A stretch of DNA of 64,000 bases, from positions 4,079,001 to 4,143,000 of the forward strand of contig NZ_CP061769.1 of assembly GCF_011420305.2 (NCBI RefSeq). Reading direction: 5' to 3'. Shown here one piece after another: positions 8,335-16,516 of this stretch. Origin of the DNA: Nocardioides ochotonae. Its GTDB lineage: Bacteria; Actinomycetota; Actinomycetes; Propionibacteriales; Nocardioidaceae. Position numbers and translations under genes: made by a program. Each line of letters starts with the position of its first letter. Position 1 is the stretch's first letter. Below the pieces are notes generated by a model. It was not told the origin of the DNA and did not search any database. It saw nothing but the letters and a program-made list of their open reading frames with translations.

Positions 8335-8790
8335 ATGACCTCTCGACGCGTCCTCGCCAGCACGACGACCACCGCCCCCGCGGACGTCGTCTTCGACATC
8401 CTCGCCGACCCCCGCCAGCACTCCCGGGTGGACGGCTCGGGCACCGTCCGCGACGCCATCGCCGGACCCGACCGACTCTCCCTCGGCGCGAAGTTCGGCA
8501 TGAACATGCGCATGGGCGTGCCGTACAAGATCACCAGCACCGTCGTGGAGTTCGAGGAGGGCCGCCGCCTCGCCTGGCAGCACCCCGGCGGCCACATCTG
8601 GCGCTACGAGCTCGAGCCCGACGGCGAGCGCACCCGGATCACCGAGACCTTCGACTACTCCGACGTCAACGGCGTGCAGGCCAAGATGTATGAGCTGCTC
8701 GGCATGACCACGCGCAACCGCCGCGGCATCGAGAAGACGCTCGTCCGGCTCGCCGACGCCGCCGAGCAGGACGCCCGCCGGGCGTCCTGA
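8335..8790 (+). CDS. SRPBCC family protein (START-like fold)
   Basis: 151 residues, soluble. A helix-grip hydrophobic-cavity protein: the N-terminal strand SRRVLASTTTTAPADVVFDILADPRQHSRVDGSG and the C-terminal long helix (NRRGIEKTLVRLADAAEQ) are typical. Such proteins bind lipids, polyketides or other hydrophobic ligands; no ligand can be deduced. A -10-like TAGGCT (8322-8327) lies 7 nt before the ATG and there is no Shine-Dalgarno. It is transcribed away from the dehydrogenase operon and converges with the next gene, also an SRPBCC protein. Confidence 0.8.
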   Translation: MTSRRVLASTTTTAPADVVFDILADPRQHSRVDGSGTVRDAIAGPDRLSLGAKFGMNMRMGVPYKITSTVVEFEEGRRLAWQHPGGHIWRYELEPDGERTRITETFDYSDVNGVQAKMYELLGMTTRNRRGIEKTLVRLADAAEQDARRAS

Positions 8791-8824
8791 GCTGGTCGGC
8801 GCTGCGGCGCTGCGCGTCGCGGCG

Positions 8825-9295
8825 TCAGCGGGGCGCGAAGTAGCGCCGCAGGCGGCGGTGGCGATGCCGGAAGAACGCATCGACCACCCGTGCCAGGACC
8901 GCAGCGAGGCCGGGGACGGGCAGCCGCGGCTGCAGCGTGATCCGGTCGTGCACCCGCGTGCCACCGGCGACCGGCGTCAGCACCCGCTCGTGCTCCCAGC
9001 GCCGCATGCTCATCATCGTGGAGCGCTCGAGGAACCGAACCCCCGACTCGACCTCCACGACCCTCAGGTGGTCGAAGTCGAACGGCACGACCCCGAAGAG
9101 CCGGAGCCAGGCGCGCCCGACGAACTGACCCAGCGGGACCGTGTCCACGCTCAGCCCGGCCGCGCCGCGCGGCATGCGCATCGTCAGCCAGGGCCGCATC
9201 TCGTGGTTGATGCCGTCGGGATGCACGACCCGCGCCCACACCGCCGTCGCGGGCGCGCGCACCTCGCTGTGGACCTCCACCGTCCTCGTCGCCAC
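8825..9295 (-). CDS. SRPBCC family protein
   Basis: 156 residues from GTG 9295, chosen for the GGGGGAG Shine-Dalgarno 9 nt upstream; GTG 9328 would add 11 residues. The protein begins with TRTVEVHSEVRAPATAVWARVVHPDGINHE, the typical first strand and helix of a START-like cavity protein, and RRWEHERVLTPVAGGTRVHDRITLQPR matches the central sheet. The end is very basic (FFRHRHRRLRRYF), with the R-R-Y-F-A pattern frequent in membrane-proximal SRPBCC members. Function unknown. Confidence 0.75.
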   Translation of the reverse strand: MATRTVEVHSEVRAPATAVWARVVHPDGINHEMRPWLTMRMPRGAAGLSVDTVPLGQFVGRAWLRLFGVVPFDFDHLRVVEVESGVRFLERSTMMSMRRWEHERVLTPVAGGTRVHDRITLQPRLPVPGLAAVLARVVDAFFRHRHRRLRRYFAPR

Positions 9296-9673
9296 GGCGT
9301 ACCACTCCCCCTCGACCCGGGGCCACACTCTCGCACTGGCGTTGTGTCAGGCAGAGGGGGCACGTGATCTGGACGCCGCCCGGATCGGACTGGGCGGATG
9401 CACGCACCTCGCGGGGCAGGGCGGTGAGGCTCCGCCAGGACCTGCTCGAGACGACCGGCGATGCCCTGCCTGGCAGCTGCGCCAGCATCACGGCGCTGGG
9501 ATGGTTCTCGTGGGGTGGCGGCAGGCACGCCAGCGCAGCCGTCGGAAGAGCCCCTCCAGTCGACAGCCACGATGCGATTCGCCCTTGGTGCGGCCGCAGC
9601 GCCCGTGGGACGACAGCCCGGACGTGGGTGTGGCCCCGCCGGCGGGGTGCTGGCGGGGTCCGGGGCTCGGGAT
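9296..9673. other. 378 bp region without a recognisable gene
   Basis: Short frames exist on both strands but none has a recognisable domain, a Shine-Dalgarno or a -10-like start context. The minus strand can encode a fragment with two close cysteine pairs (TCPLCLTQRQCES), which could be a decayed gene. The last 40 bases hold the hairpin after the HNH gene. Otherwise I see nothing in it. Confidence 0.4.
9634..9658 (-). terminator. Hairpin downstream of HNH copy A
   Basis: Arms CCCCGCC (9634-9640) and GGCGGGG (9652-9658) around an 11 nt loop, 15 nt after the HNH stop, without a T-run. The same hairpin follows copy B at 47615-47639, so it belongs to the duplicated unit. Confidence 0.4.
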
Positions 9674-10978
9674 CTACTCGTCGGGCGGGTGCGCGGTGAC
9701 GAGCCGGGTGGTGCCGCGGTCCTTCACGAGGTGCAGCCCGTGTGGGGACCGCCAGACGTACGTCGCCGAATCGGTCTTGTCGTAGGTCCACGCCGTATGG
9801 GTCTTGGCCCGATGGTGACGGCGACAGAGCGGCGCGAGATTGCAGCTGCACGTCGGGCCGCCCGCGCCGTGGGCGACGACGTGGTCGGTGTCGCACCTGC
9901 GGGCGGGGCGTTCGCACCACGGGAACGCGCAGACCGGTTGGGCCAGACGGGTCTGGTCGACGAGCCGGTCCGGGATCGCGTAGGCGTTGGTGTGGTGGTG
10001 GGCCTCGAGGTCGATCACCGGCTTGATCGTCACCTGCGTCTGAGGGTTGGCGCACCAGTCGCGCACCTGATCGGTCGACACGATCGACCGGGTCTCCTCG
10101 ACGTGGGCAATACCGGCCTCATCGCGACTGATCGCAGCATCGGAGAGATGGACGTGGATGACCACCTGCCGCGGCTTGACCACCGAGGCGGCGCCGTCAC
10201 CGGCCTCCGCCCGGAGGTCGAACGCGAGCTGGCGTCGCGCGAGCTCGCCGGCGGCCATCGAGCGGCGCACGTCGAGGGACTCAGAGGACCCCAAGGTCGC
10301 GAGTTCTTCCGCGCCCTGGCGGATCGCGGTGTCGAGGTCGAGCGCGTCGGCGAGGTCGAGGACACCCTCGACGTGCACGGTGCCGTCGTGGGTGGCCTCG
10401 CGGGTGTGCACGTCGAAGCGACGCCCGTCGGCCGCCTCGCGGCGCTGCTTCCCCGCACCCTCGGGGTCGAAGGCCACGCGGGCCTGGTCGACGAGCCGCT
10501 CGATCCCGGCCCAGCTGATCTTCCCCACGACACCGGCGACCTGGCGGTCCACGAAGTCCGCGCCGTCCAACGGAAGGGTGGTGGTCAGCTGCGCGAGCCG
10601 CCGGGCCTTCCACAGCGGCACCTTGCCGGCACGGACCAGCTTCCAGGTCCGCTTCAGCCGGTGCGCCAGCTCCAGCGCGTCACCGACCAGCGCCCGTGAG
10701 GACTCGGTGGACATGCCGAGCGCGGCGCCGAACTCCATCGGCGCGAACTCCGCCACCAGCGGCGCCCCTTCGCCGGCCAGCGGGACAGCCAGCTCCCCGA
10801 ACACCAGCCCGGCGGTCGGGGTCTGATCGGCGACCGACTCCTCCGGGTGCATCGCCGCCCACACCAGGGCGGCCTCCACGACGTCGATCTCCGCCCGCTG
10901 GGCGGCAGCCCGACGGCGCTGCGCGAACGCCAGCACGGCGGCTGGGGTGTCGCAGTCGGGGAGCTCGGAGTCGGCCAT
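9674..10978 (-). CDS. DUF222 / HNH endonuclease signature protein, copy A (13E12 family)
   Basis: 434 residues. An N-terminal helical DUF222 domain (about 10-300) precedes a C-terminal HNH nuclease motif: CDTDHVVAHG with His366, Asn380, then the RRHHRAK His pair 388-389, with flanking cysteines (CAFPWC, TCSC) that may hold zinc. Family members are the repetitive 13E12-type genes of actinomycetes; their role is unsettled and a DNA-repair or mobile-element function is suspected. A perfect LexA-type SOS box lies 12 nt upstream. It starts 8 nt after the stop of the sigma-factor gene on the same strand. Copy B (47655-48959) has the same length and about 90% identical residues by manual comparison. 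Confidence 0.85.
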   Translation of the reverse strand: MADSELPDCDTPAAVLAFAQRRRAAAQRAEIDVVEAALVWAAMHPEESVADQTPTAGLVFGELAVPLAGEGAPLVAEFAPMEFGAALGMSTESSRALVGDALELAHRLKRTWKLVRAGKVPLWKARRLAQLTTTLPLDGADFVDRQVAGVVGKISWAGIERLVDQARVAFDPEGAGKQRREAADGRRFDVHTREATHDGTVHVEGVLDLADALDLDTAIRQGAEELATLGSSESLDVRRSMAAGELARRQLAFDLRAEAGDGAASVVKPRQVVIHVHLSDAAISRDEAGIAHVEETRSIVSTDQVRDWCANPQTQVTIKPVIDLEAHHHTNAYAIPDRLVDQTRLAQPVCAFPWCERPARRCDTDHVVAHGAGGPTCSCNLAPLCRRHHRAKTHTAWTYDKTDSATYVWRSPHGLHLVKDRGTTRLVTAHPPDE

Positions 10979-10986
10979 GCCTCATT

Positions 10987-11592
10987 CTACTCGAACGTGC
11001 GTTCGAGAACAAGGGGTTCTTCAGAGTGCTCGCCGTTCGGGTCGGCCTGTGCACCGCCGCTCCCTCGAGGCGCCTCCATCGCCTTCCGAAGCCCGGGATG
11101 CGCGGCCAAGGATCGCCGCGCCCGGAGCAACCGCATCCGTGCCGTCCCCGGGCGCATCCCGAGCACCAGGGCGGCCTCGGCGATCTGGAGCTGCTCCCAC
11201 TCGGTGAGCCGGATCAGCTCGCGGTCCTTCTCCCGGAGGGACGCGAGCGCCTCGTGCACGGCACGGTCCCGGCCCAGGTCCCGGTCCGCGGATCGATCCC
11301 CGGACGGGCCCGGCGACGACTCCTGGACCCGGGCACGTTGCTCCTCCGCCACAGCGCGCTGCCAGTCCTTGCGCTCCTGGGCCAGGAGCAGCCGACGCGC
11401 CGTACCGAAGAGCCACGCGCGGCGCAGGTCCGGGTCGGGCAGGTCCGACAGCCGCTGCAGGGCGACGACGAAGACCTCGCCCAGCAGGTCCGCGCCGGCC
11501 TGGCCTGCTCGCCGATGGAGGTAGCCGCGCAGCTCCGCCGCGTGACGGTGGTACAGCTCCGCCACGTCCGCCGGCGAGGCAGCCCGGGTCAC
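10987..11592 (-). CDS. RNA polymerase sigma factor, sigma-70 family
   Basis: 201 residues. Region 2 is at the N-terminus (DVAELYHRHAAELRGYLHRRAGQAGADLLGEVF... DPDLRRAWLFGTARRLL) and region 4 at about 125-170 (LIRLTEWEQLQIAEAALVLGM followed by PGTARMRLLRARRSL), with an acidic linker between. GTG 11592 overlaps the stop of the upstream membrane protein as GTGA. The order membrane protein then sigma is reversed from the usual sigma then anti-sigma. The final codons (LERTFE) lie inside the SOS box of the HNH gene, so this tail was probably altered when the HNH unit arrived. Target promoters are unknown. Confidence 0.85.
   Translation of the reverse strand: MTRAASPADVAELYHRHAAELRGYLHRRAGQAGADLLGEVFVVALQRLSDLPDPDLRRAWLFGTARRLLLAQERKDWQRAVAEEQRARVQESSPGPSGDRSADRDLGRDRAVHEALASLREKDRELIRLTEWEQLQIAEAALVLGMRPGTARMRLLRARRSLAAHPGLRKAMEAPRGSGGAQADPNGEHSEEPLVLERTFE
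10991..11006. promoter_or_regulatory. SOS box (LexA operator), copy A
   Basis: TCGAACGTGCGTTCGA is a perfect match to the actinobacterial/Bacillus LexA consensus CGAACnnnnGTTCG with flanking T and A. It sits 12 nt before the HNH start and beside a -10-like TAGAAT (minus strand, 10984-10989), so LexA would block transcription. It also encodes the last residues of the sigma-factor gene. Confidence 0.85.
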
Positions 11593-12338
11593 TGCGGCTC
11601 CCCCATCCCCAGCTCCGGCGCGAGGCCCGGCATGCAGGCCTGATGGGGGTCCAACGCCCGCCTCGCGGCGGCGGGGTCGGCTGCCTCGATCGCGCGCTCC
11701 AGCTCGGGCAGCCAGTCGAACTCGGACTCGTTCGCCAGGTCCGGATCGGTGTCGGTGATCGCCGGCCACGTCCTCGCATCGAGGACCACCTGCGCGGCCT
11801 CGTGCTGCGTGGCGGTGTCACCGGTCCGCAGCGCCGCGGCCCAGGTGTCGGTCCACGAGCAGAGCGCGTGACCGGCCATCCAGAGCCGGATCGCACCGGT
11901 CGACACCGTCGCACCGCTGCCGTCGGAATAGTTGGTCAGCTCCCACCCCAGTGCGCGATCGCGTGACTCGGCCGAAGGGAAGTCGATGTCCGCGCTGACC
12001 TCGTCCAGGACGTCGCTGAAGTCGGGAGCCTCCGGGTCGAGATACTCGCCGGGCCCTCCGAGCTCGATGGCCTCGGCGTCAGCCGGAAACTCTCCCGTGC
12101 GCGCACTGAGCACCTCGGCCGTCGCAGCGCCGGCGCCTCCCACGAGCGCTGCCGCCACCACCCCGGCGACCACCACCTTCCAGCCGCGGCGACGCCTCCC
12201 GACCGCTGGCTGGTGCGCCTCGACCCGCGCCCACAGCGCAGCCTTCTCCTCTGCGGTGAGCTCAGGTACGTCGGGGGCGGCGTCACGCACCGCGCGGGCG
12301 GTCCGCTCCCAGGTCGGGTCGCTGCTGTTCGGGGTCAT
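11589..12338 (-). CDS. Membrane-anchored protein, putative partner of the downstream sigma factor
   Basis: 249 residues. A cytoplasmic N-terminal region of about 55 residues (ELTAEEKAALWARVEAHQPAVGRRRRG) is followed by one membrane helix (WKVVVAGVVAAALVGGAGAATAEVL) and an acidic extracytoplasmic domain with two cysteines. This topology fits an anti-sigma factor, although no zinc-binding HxxxCxxC is present. The ATG has an AGGAGG Shine-Dalgarno with a short 4 nt spacer. The stop overlaps the sigma factor start, so the two are co-translated. I do not recognise the extracytoplasmic domain. Confidence 0.7.
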   Translation of the reverse strand: MTPNSSDPTWERTARAVRDAAPDVPELTAEEKAALWARVEAHQPAVGRRRRGWKVVVAGVVAAALVGGAGAATAEVLSARTGEFPADAEAIELGGPGEYLDPEAPDFSDVLDEVSADIDFPSAESRDRALGWELTNYSDGSGATVSTGAIRLWMAGHALCSWTDTWAAALRTGDTATQHEAAQVVLDARTWPAITDTDPDLANESEFDWLPELERAIEAADPAAARRALDPHQACMPGLAPELGMGEPQ

Positions 12339-12393
12339 GCTGCCTCCTGAGGGATTGCGTTCACCCTGAGGTGTCAGCGCGTCACATGGAGGG

Positions 12394-12455
12394 GGTCTCG
12401 ACAAGCTCGACCAACGGAGGTGCGCTCGACCAACGGAGGGCGCTCGACCAACGGA
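12394..12455. repeat. Short repeats: dispersed element plus three copies of GCTCGACCAACGGA
   Basis: GGTCTCGACAAGCTCGACCA begins at 12394. Its 3' part, GCTCGACCAACGGA, recurs at 12405-12418, 12424-12437 and 12442-12455. Related copies flank HNH copy B (47579-47603 and 49010-49033). Lies between the membrane protein start and the 3' end of the exporter gene. Confidence 0.65.
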
Positions 12456-12462
12456 CCGCCCC

Positions 12463-13416
12463 TCAGTGCGCCTCGCCCAGGTCCTCGTGCGAGCGGTGGC
12501 TGACGGGCTCGACCTGGAAGGTCGCGTGGCGCACGGAGAAGTGCTCGGCGACGCAGTGGCTGAGCTCGTCGAGGGTGGGGCCGACGCCGCGCTCGGCGAG
12601 GCAGGCGTCGGTGACCGTGACGTGGGCCGACAGGCTCGGGATGCCGCTGGTGATGGTCCAGGCGTGCAGGTCGTGGACGTCGACGACACCGGGGACACCG
12701 AGCAGGTGCTCGCGCACGTCGGCGAGGTCGAGGCTGTCGGGGGCGATCTCGAGCAGGACGACGGCCGCGTCGCGGATCAGCAGGATCGCGCGGGGCAGGA
12801 TCAGCGCCGCGATCACCAGCGACGCCACGGCGTCGGCGCGCTCCCAGCCGGTCGTCCAGATCACGACGCCCGCGACCACCGCGAGCAGCGAGCCGACCAG
12901 GTCGGCGAAGACCTCGCTGATCGCACCGCGCATGTTGAGCGAGCCGGTGTCGGAGCGGTTCAGCACGCTCAGCGACACCACGTTGGCGACCAGGCCGACC
13001 AGCGCGACGGCGACCATCGGCGCCGCGTCGACCGGGGTGGGGTCGCCGAGCCGGCTGATGCCGGCCCACGCGACGTACGCGCACACGCCGAGCAGCACCA
13101 GCCCGTTGACCGCGGCGGCGAGGATCTCCGCGCGGTGGTAGCCGAACGTCGAGCGCGGTCCGCCCGGGCGCGCGGCGAGGTACGACGCCCCGAGCGCGAG
13201 CACCACCCCGCCGGCGTCGGTGGCCATGTGGCCGGCGTCGGCGAGCAGCGCCAGCGAGCCGGTGAGCAGGCCGCCGACGACCTCGAGCACCATCACCGAG
13301 GCGGTGACGCCCAGGACGATCCGCAGCCGCCGGCGATCCGCGGCCCGTCCGGCGGCGTGCCCCCCATGACCGCCCCCGCCCCCGCGCCCGTGGCCGTGCC
13401 CGTGGCTGTGCCCCAT
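12463..13416 (-). CDS. Cation diffusion facilitator (zinc/cobalt/cadmium exporter)
   Basis: 317 residues. Proton-coupled efflux of divalent metals at the plasma membrane. The N-terminus is a His-rich metal-binding run (MGHSHGHGHGRGGGGGHGG). Six membrane segments follow. The first metal-site motif is in LLADAGHMATDAGG (H/D pair), and the second helix site in MRGAISEVFADLVGSL, with Glu-Asp in place of one His. A soluble C-terminal ferredoxin-like domain has the VHDLHAWTI signature. A -10-like TAGCCT (13423-13428) lies 6 nt before the ATG and includes the stop codon of the upstream gene. CzcD/ZitB type. Confidence 0.9.
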   Translation of the reverse strand: MGHSHGHGHGRGGGGGHGGHAAGRAADRRRLRIVLGVTASVMVLEVVGGLLTGSLALLADAGHMATDAGGVVLALGASYLAARPGGPRSTFGYHRAEILAAAVNGLVLLGVCAYVAWAGISRLGDPTPVDAAPMVAVALVGLVANVVSLSVLNRSDTGSLNMRGAISEVFADLVGSLLAVVAGVVIWTTGWERADAVASLVIAALILPRAILLIRDAAVVLLEIAPDSLDLADVREHLLGVPGVVDVHDLHAWTITSGIPSLSAHVTVTDACLAERGVGPTLDELSHCVAEHFSVRHATFQVEPVSHRSHEDLGEAH

Positions 13417-13422
13417 GGACTC

Positions 13423-13428
13423 AGGCTA
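13423..13428 (-). promoter_or_regulatory. -10-like hexamer TAGCCT overlapping a stop codon
   Basis: Reads TAGCCT on the minus strand, 6 nt before the exporter ATG; its TAG is the stop codon of the preceding GST-family gene. It would give the exporter its own leaderless transcript although the two genes are only 9 nt apart. Inference. Confidence 0.35.
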
Positions 13429-14427
13429 GAGCGACCCGAGCTCCTCGCGGCCGTGCGGCTCCCGCCACCCGGACAGGTCCGGCCCGGCCGGGATGATGCC
13501 GGAGGGGTTCACGTCGGTGTGCACGACGTAGTAGTGCGCCTTGATCTGCTCGAAGTCGATCGTCTCGCCGAAGCCCGGCGTCTGGAACAGGTCGCGGGCG
13601 TAGCCCCACAGGTGCGGCATCTCGGTCAGCTTCTGGCGGTTGCACTTGAAGTGGCCGTGGTAGACCGCGTCGAAGCGCGCCAGCGTGGTGAACAGCCGGA
13701 CGTCGGCCTCGGTGATCGCCGCGCCCATCAGGTAGCGGCGGGTCGCCAGCCGCTCCTCGAGCCAGTCCAGCGCCGCCCACAGCCGCTCGTACGCCGCGTC
13801 GTACGCCTCCTGCGAGCCGGCGAACCCGCAGCGGTAGACGCCGTTGTTGACCTCGGTGAACACCCGCTTCATGACCTGCTCCATCTCCTCGCGCAGGTCG
13901 GCGGGCCACAGGTCGGGGGCGTCGGGGCGGTGGTGCTCGCGCCACTCGAAGAACAGGTCGTGGGTGATCCAGGGGAAGTCGTTGGTGACGACCTCGCCGC
14001 TGGCGACGTCGACGATCGCGGGCACCGTGATGCCCTTCGGGTAGTCGGGGTAGCGCGCGAAGTAGGCCTCCTGGAGCCGCTCGATGCCCAGCACCGGGTC
14101 GCGCCCGCCGGGGTCGCGGTCGAAGGTCCAGCTGCGCTTGTCGTGGGTGGGGCCGGGCAGGCCGACGCTCAGCACGTCCTCGAGGCCGAGCAGGTGGCGC
14201 ACGATCAGGGTGCGGTTGGCCCACGGGCACGCGGGGGCGGCGATCAGCCGGTAGCGACCCGGCTCGACCGGCCAGACCTGGACGTCGGCGCGGCCGCCGC
14301 ACGCCGCGTCCAGCGGGTCCGCAGGCCGCTCGCCGGCGAGGATCCGATCGGGGATGTAGCTCATGTCCCGGTCGAACGCCTTGCCCTTCTCGACGTACGT
14401 CGCGGTCTGGTCCCCATCGGCTGTCAT
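13426..14427 (-). CDS. Glutathione S-transferase omega-like / glutathionyl-hydroquinone reductase family
   Basis: 333 residues, Xi-class GST (ECM4/PcpF family) that reductively removes a thiol from S-conjugated hydroquinones. The redox Cys67 is in APACPWANRTLIVRHLLGL. Conserved NDFPWITHDLF-like and RRYLMGAAITEADVRLFTTLARFD segments (C-terminal helical domain) and the NPSGIIPAGP end support the family. Actinomycetes use mycothiol rather than glutathione, so the likely co-substrate is mycothiol. The start is supported by TAAGGT 6 nt upstream on the minus strand. It is read through toward the metal exporter, 9 nt downstream. Confidence 0.88.
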   Translation of the reverse strand: MTADGDQTATYVEKGKAFDRDMSYIPDRILAGERPADPLDAACGGRADVQVWPVEPGRYRLIAAPACPWANRTLIVRHLLGLEDVLSVGLPGPTHDKRSWTFDRDPGGRDPVLGIERLQEAYFARYPDYPKGITVPAIVDVASGEVVTNDFPWITHDLFFEWREHHRPDAPDLWPADLREEMEQVMKRVFTEVNNGVYRCGFAGSQEAYDAAYERLWAALDWLEERLATRRYLMGAAITEADVRLFTTLARFDAVYHGHFKCNRQKLTEMPHLWGYARDLFQTPGFGETIDFEQIKAHYYVVHTDVNPSGIIPAGPDLSGWREPHGREELGSL

Positions 14428-14483
14428 GTCCCCACCTTAGATGAACGCTCAACCACCTGCCCTGCGGCGGTAGCGTCGACACC

Positions 14484-15362
14484 GTGCCCCGCCCCCTCCG
14501 CGCCACCGTCGCGAGCGCCGCGACTCTGCTCGTCCTCGCAGCGGGCTGCAGCGGCACCGACGAGCCGCGCGGCGCGCCGACACCGAGCCGCCCGTCGAGC
14601 ACCTCCGCCCCCGCGATCCCCTCGCCGACCCCGACACCCAGCGCCCCGGCGCCCGGCACCACGCCGCCCGCCTGGCTCGGCACCCGGGAGCTGCCCGCCG
14701 GCCCCGACGGGTACGCCGCGGCGCAGACGACTCCCCCCGAGCTGCGCCGCCGCGCCTTCACCCTCCCCGACCCGGTGCGGATGCTCCCCGGGCGCGGCTA
14801 CGCCTCACGGGTCGTGGCGCCCGCACCCGCGCGGGTGCTCGCCCGCTCCACCTGGCGACCCGGCTGCCCGGTCGCGCGCGAGCAGCTGACCTGGCTGCGG
14901 CTGACCTTCCGCGGGTTCGACGGCGCCCGGCACACCGGCGAGCTCCTGGTCCACCGCCAGGACGCCGACGACCTCGTGCAGGTCTTCGGCGACCTGTGGC
15001 GGGCCGACTTCCCGTTGGAGCGGATGGTGATCACCACCCGCGCCGACCAGGACGCCACCCCGACCGGCGACGGCAACGACACCAGCGCGTTCGTGTGCCG
15101 CCCGATCACCGGCGGGTCGTCGTACTCCGAGCACGCGTCGGGGCGCGCGGTCGACGTCAACCCGTTCCAGAACCCCTACGTGCGCGGCGACCTGGTGCTG
15201 CCCGAGCTCGCGACGTCCTACGCCCGCCGCACGCCGGTGCGCCCGGGGATGATCACCGCCGACGGCCCGGTCGTGGCCGCCTTCGCCCGGATCGGCTGGG
15301 AGTGGGGCGGTGGCTGGACCTCGCTGAAGGACTACCAGCACTTCAGCGCGACCGGGCGCTGA
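14484..15362 (+). CDS. M15 family peptidase lipoprotein (D-Ala-D-Ala carboxypeptidase/endolysin-like)
   Basis: 292 residues. A lipoprotein signal peptide ends in LVLAAGC (Cys22 lipidated), followed by a Ser/Pro/Thr-rich linker to about residue 70. The C-terminal M15 domain carries the zinc site SEHASGRAVDVNP (His and Asp ligands) and a YQHFS final His ligand. Predicted to cut peptidoglycan peptides outside the membrane. GTG 14484 has TAGCGT 7 nt upstream and no Shine-Dalgarno. Convergent with the next gene, 6 nt apart. Confidence 0.85.
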   Translation: MPRPLRATVASAATLLVLAAGCSGTDEPRGAPTPSRPSSTSAPAIPSPTPTPSAPAPGTTPPAWLGTRELPAGPDGYAAAQTTPPELRRRAFTLPDPVRMLPGRGYASRVVAPAPARVLARSTWRPGCPVAREQLTWLRLTFRGFDGARHTGELLVHRQDADDLVQVFGDLWRADFPLERMVITTRADQDATPTGDGNDTSAFVCRPITGGSSYSEHASGRAVDVNPFQNPYVRGDLVLPELATSYARRTPVRPGMITADGPVVAAFARIGWEWGGGWTSLKDYQHFSATGR

Positions 15363-15368
15363 GCCGCC

Positions 15369-16472
15369 TCAGCGCGGTCGCAGCGCCGCGGCCAGATCGA
15401 GCAGCCGGTCGTTGCCCTCCGGCTCCCCGACCGTCGCCCGGACCCCCTCCCCGGCGAACGGGCGCACCGTGATGCCGAGGCCCTCGGCGTGCTCGGTGAA
15501 GGCCGCGGTGCGCTCGCCGAGGTCGAACCAGACGAAGTTGCCCTGGGCCTCCGGCACCTCCCAGCCGCGATCGCGCAGCCCGGCCAGGACGCGGGTGCGC
15601 TCGGCGAGGAGCACCTCCACTCGCTCGAGCAGGTCCTCGCGGCGGCCCAGCGAGGTGATCGCGGCGACCTGGGCGACGTGGGAGACCCCGAAGGGCAGCG
15701 CCACCGCGCGCAGCGCCGCGGCCAACGGCTCGGCGGCCACGGCGTACCCGACCCGCAGCCCGGCCAGGCCGTAGGCCTTGGAGAAGGTGCGGGTGAGGAC
15801 CACCTGGGGATGGCGGCGCAGGGTCGCGAGCCCGTCGACCGGGTCGGCCATCCGCACGAACTCGAGGTAGGCCTCGTCGACGACGACCAGCACGTGCGGC
15901 GGCACCGCGGCGAGGAACGCGTCGAGCTCGGCCTGGGTGACCGCGGGGCCGGTGGGGTTGTTGGGGGTGCAGACCAGCACCACCCGGGTGCGGTCGGTGA
16001 TCGCGGCGACCATCGCGGGGAGGTCGTGACGGGCGTCGGGCAGCAGCGGCACCCGCACCGCCGTCGCCCCGGACGCCGCGACGGCGATCGGGTAGGCCTC
16101 GAAGGAGCGCCAGGCCATCACCACCTCGTCGCCGGGCTCGCAGAAGGCCTGGACGATCTCATAGATCAGCGCCACCGAGCCGGTGCCGACCGTGACCTGC
16201 TCGACCGGGACGCCGACGTGCTCGGCGATCGCGGCGTGCAGCGCGACCGCGCCCATGTCGGGGTAGCGATTCATCTGCGCCACCGCCTCGGCAGCGGCCT
16301 CCAGCACGCCGGGCAGCGGCGGGTAGGGGTTCTCGTTGGAGGACAGCTTGTACGCCGTCAGGCCGGGACGCAGCGCGGGCGGGCGGCCGGCGACGTACGG
16401 CGGGATCTCGGCGAGCGTCGCCCGCGGACGCGGCAGCCGCGGCGGGGGCGGCTCGTGCTGGGGGGAGGTCAC
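15369..16472 (-). CDS. Histidinol-phosphate / aromatic amino acid aminotransferase (HisC2-type)
   Basis: 367 residues, PLP-dependent class I/II aminotransferase. YKLSSNENPYPPLPGV at the N-terminus is typical of the HisC/Pat group. The PLP Lys232 is in TFSKAYGLAGLRVGY, and DEAYLEF and CTPNNPTGP bind the cofactor. Actinomycetes commonly have a second HisC-like enzyme acting on aromatic 2-oxoacids (phenylalanine or tyrosine); with no his genes nearby, that role is likely. A C-terminal VGEPEGNDRLL motif binds substrate. GTG 16472 has TAGGGT 6 nt upstream on the minus strand. Confidence 0.87.
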   Translation of the reverse strand: MTSPQHEPPPPRLPRPRATLAEIPPYVAGRPPALRPGLTAYKLSSNENPYPPLPGVLEAAAEAVAQMNRYPDMGAVALHAAIAEHVGVPVEQVTVGTGSVALIYEIVQAFCEPGDEVVMAWRSFEAYPIAVAASGATAVRVPLLPDARHDLPAMVAAITDRTRVVLVCTPNNPTGPAVTQAELDAFLAAVPPHVLVVVDEAYLEFVRMADPVDGLATLRRHPQVVLTRTFSKAYGLAGLRVGYAVAAEPLAAALRAVALPFGVSHVAQVAAITSLGRREDLLERVEVLLAERTRVLAGLRDRGWEVPEAQGNFVWFDLGERTAAFTEHAEGLGITVRPFAGEGVRATVGEPEGNDRLLDLAAALRPR

Positions 16473-16516
16473 GAGATCACCCTAGGTGTGAGCGCCGTCA
16501 CCTGGGGGCTGGAGGG

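Noticed and set aside
9364..9699. 112-residue plus-strand frame in the 378 bp gap
   Set aside because: No ribosome site or -10-like element, no domain, and it runs into the conserved 3' end of HNH copy A.
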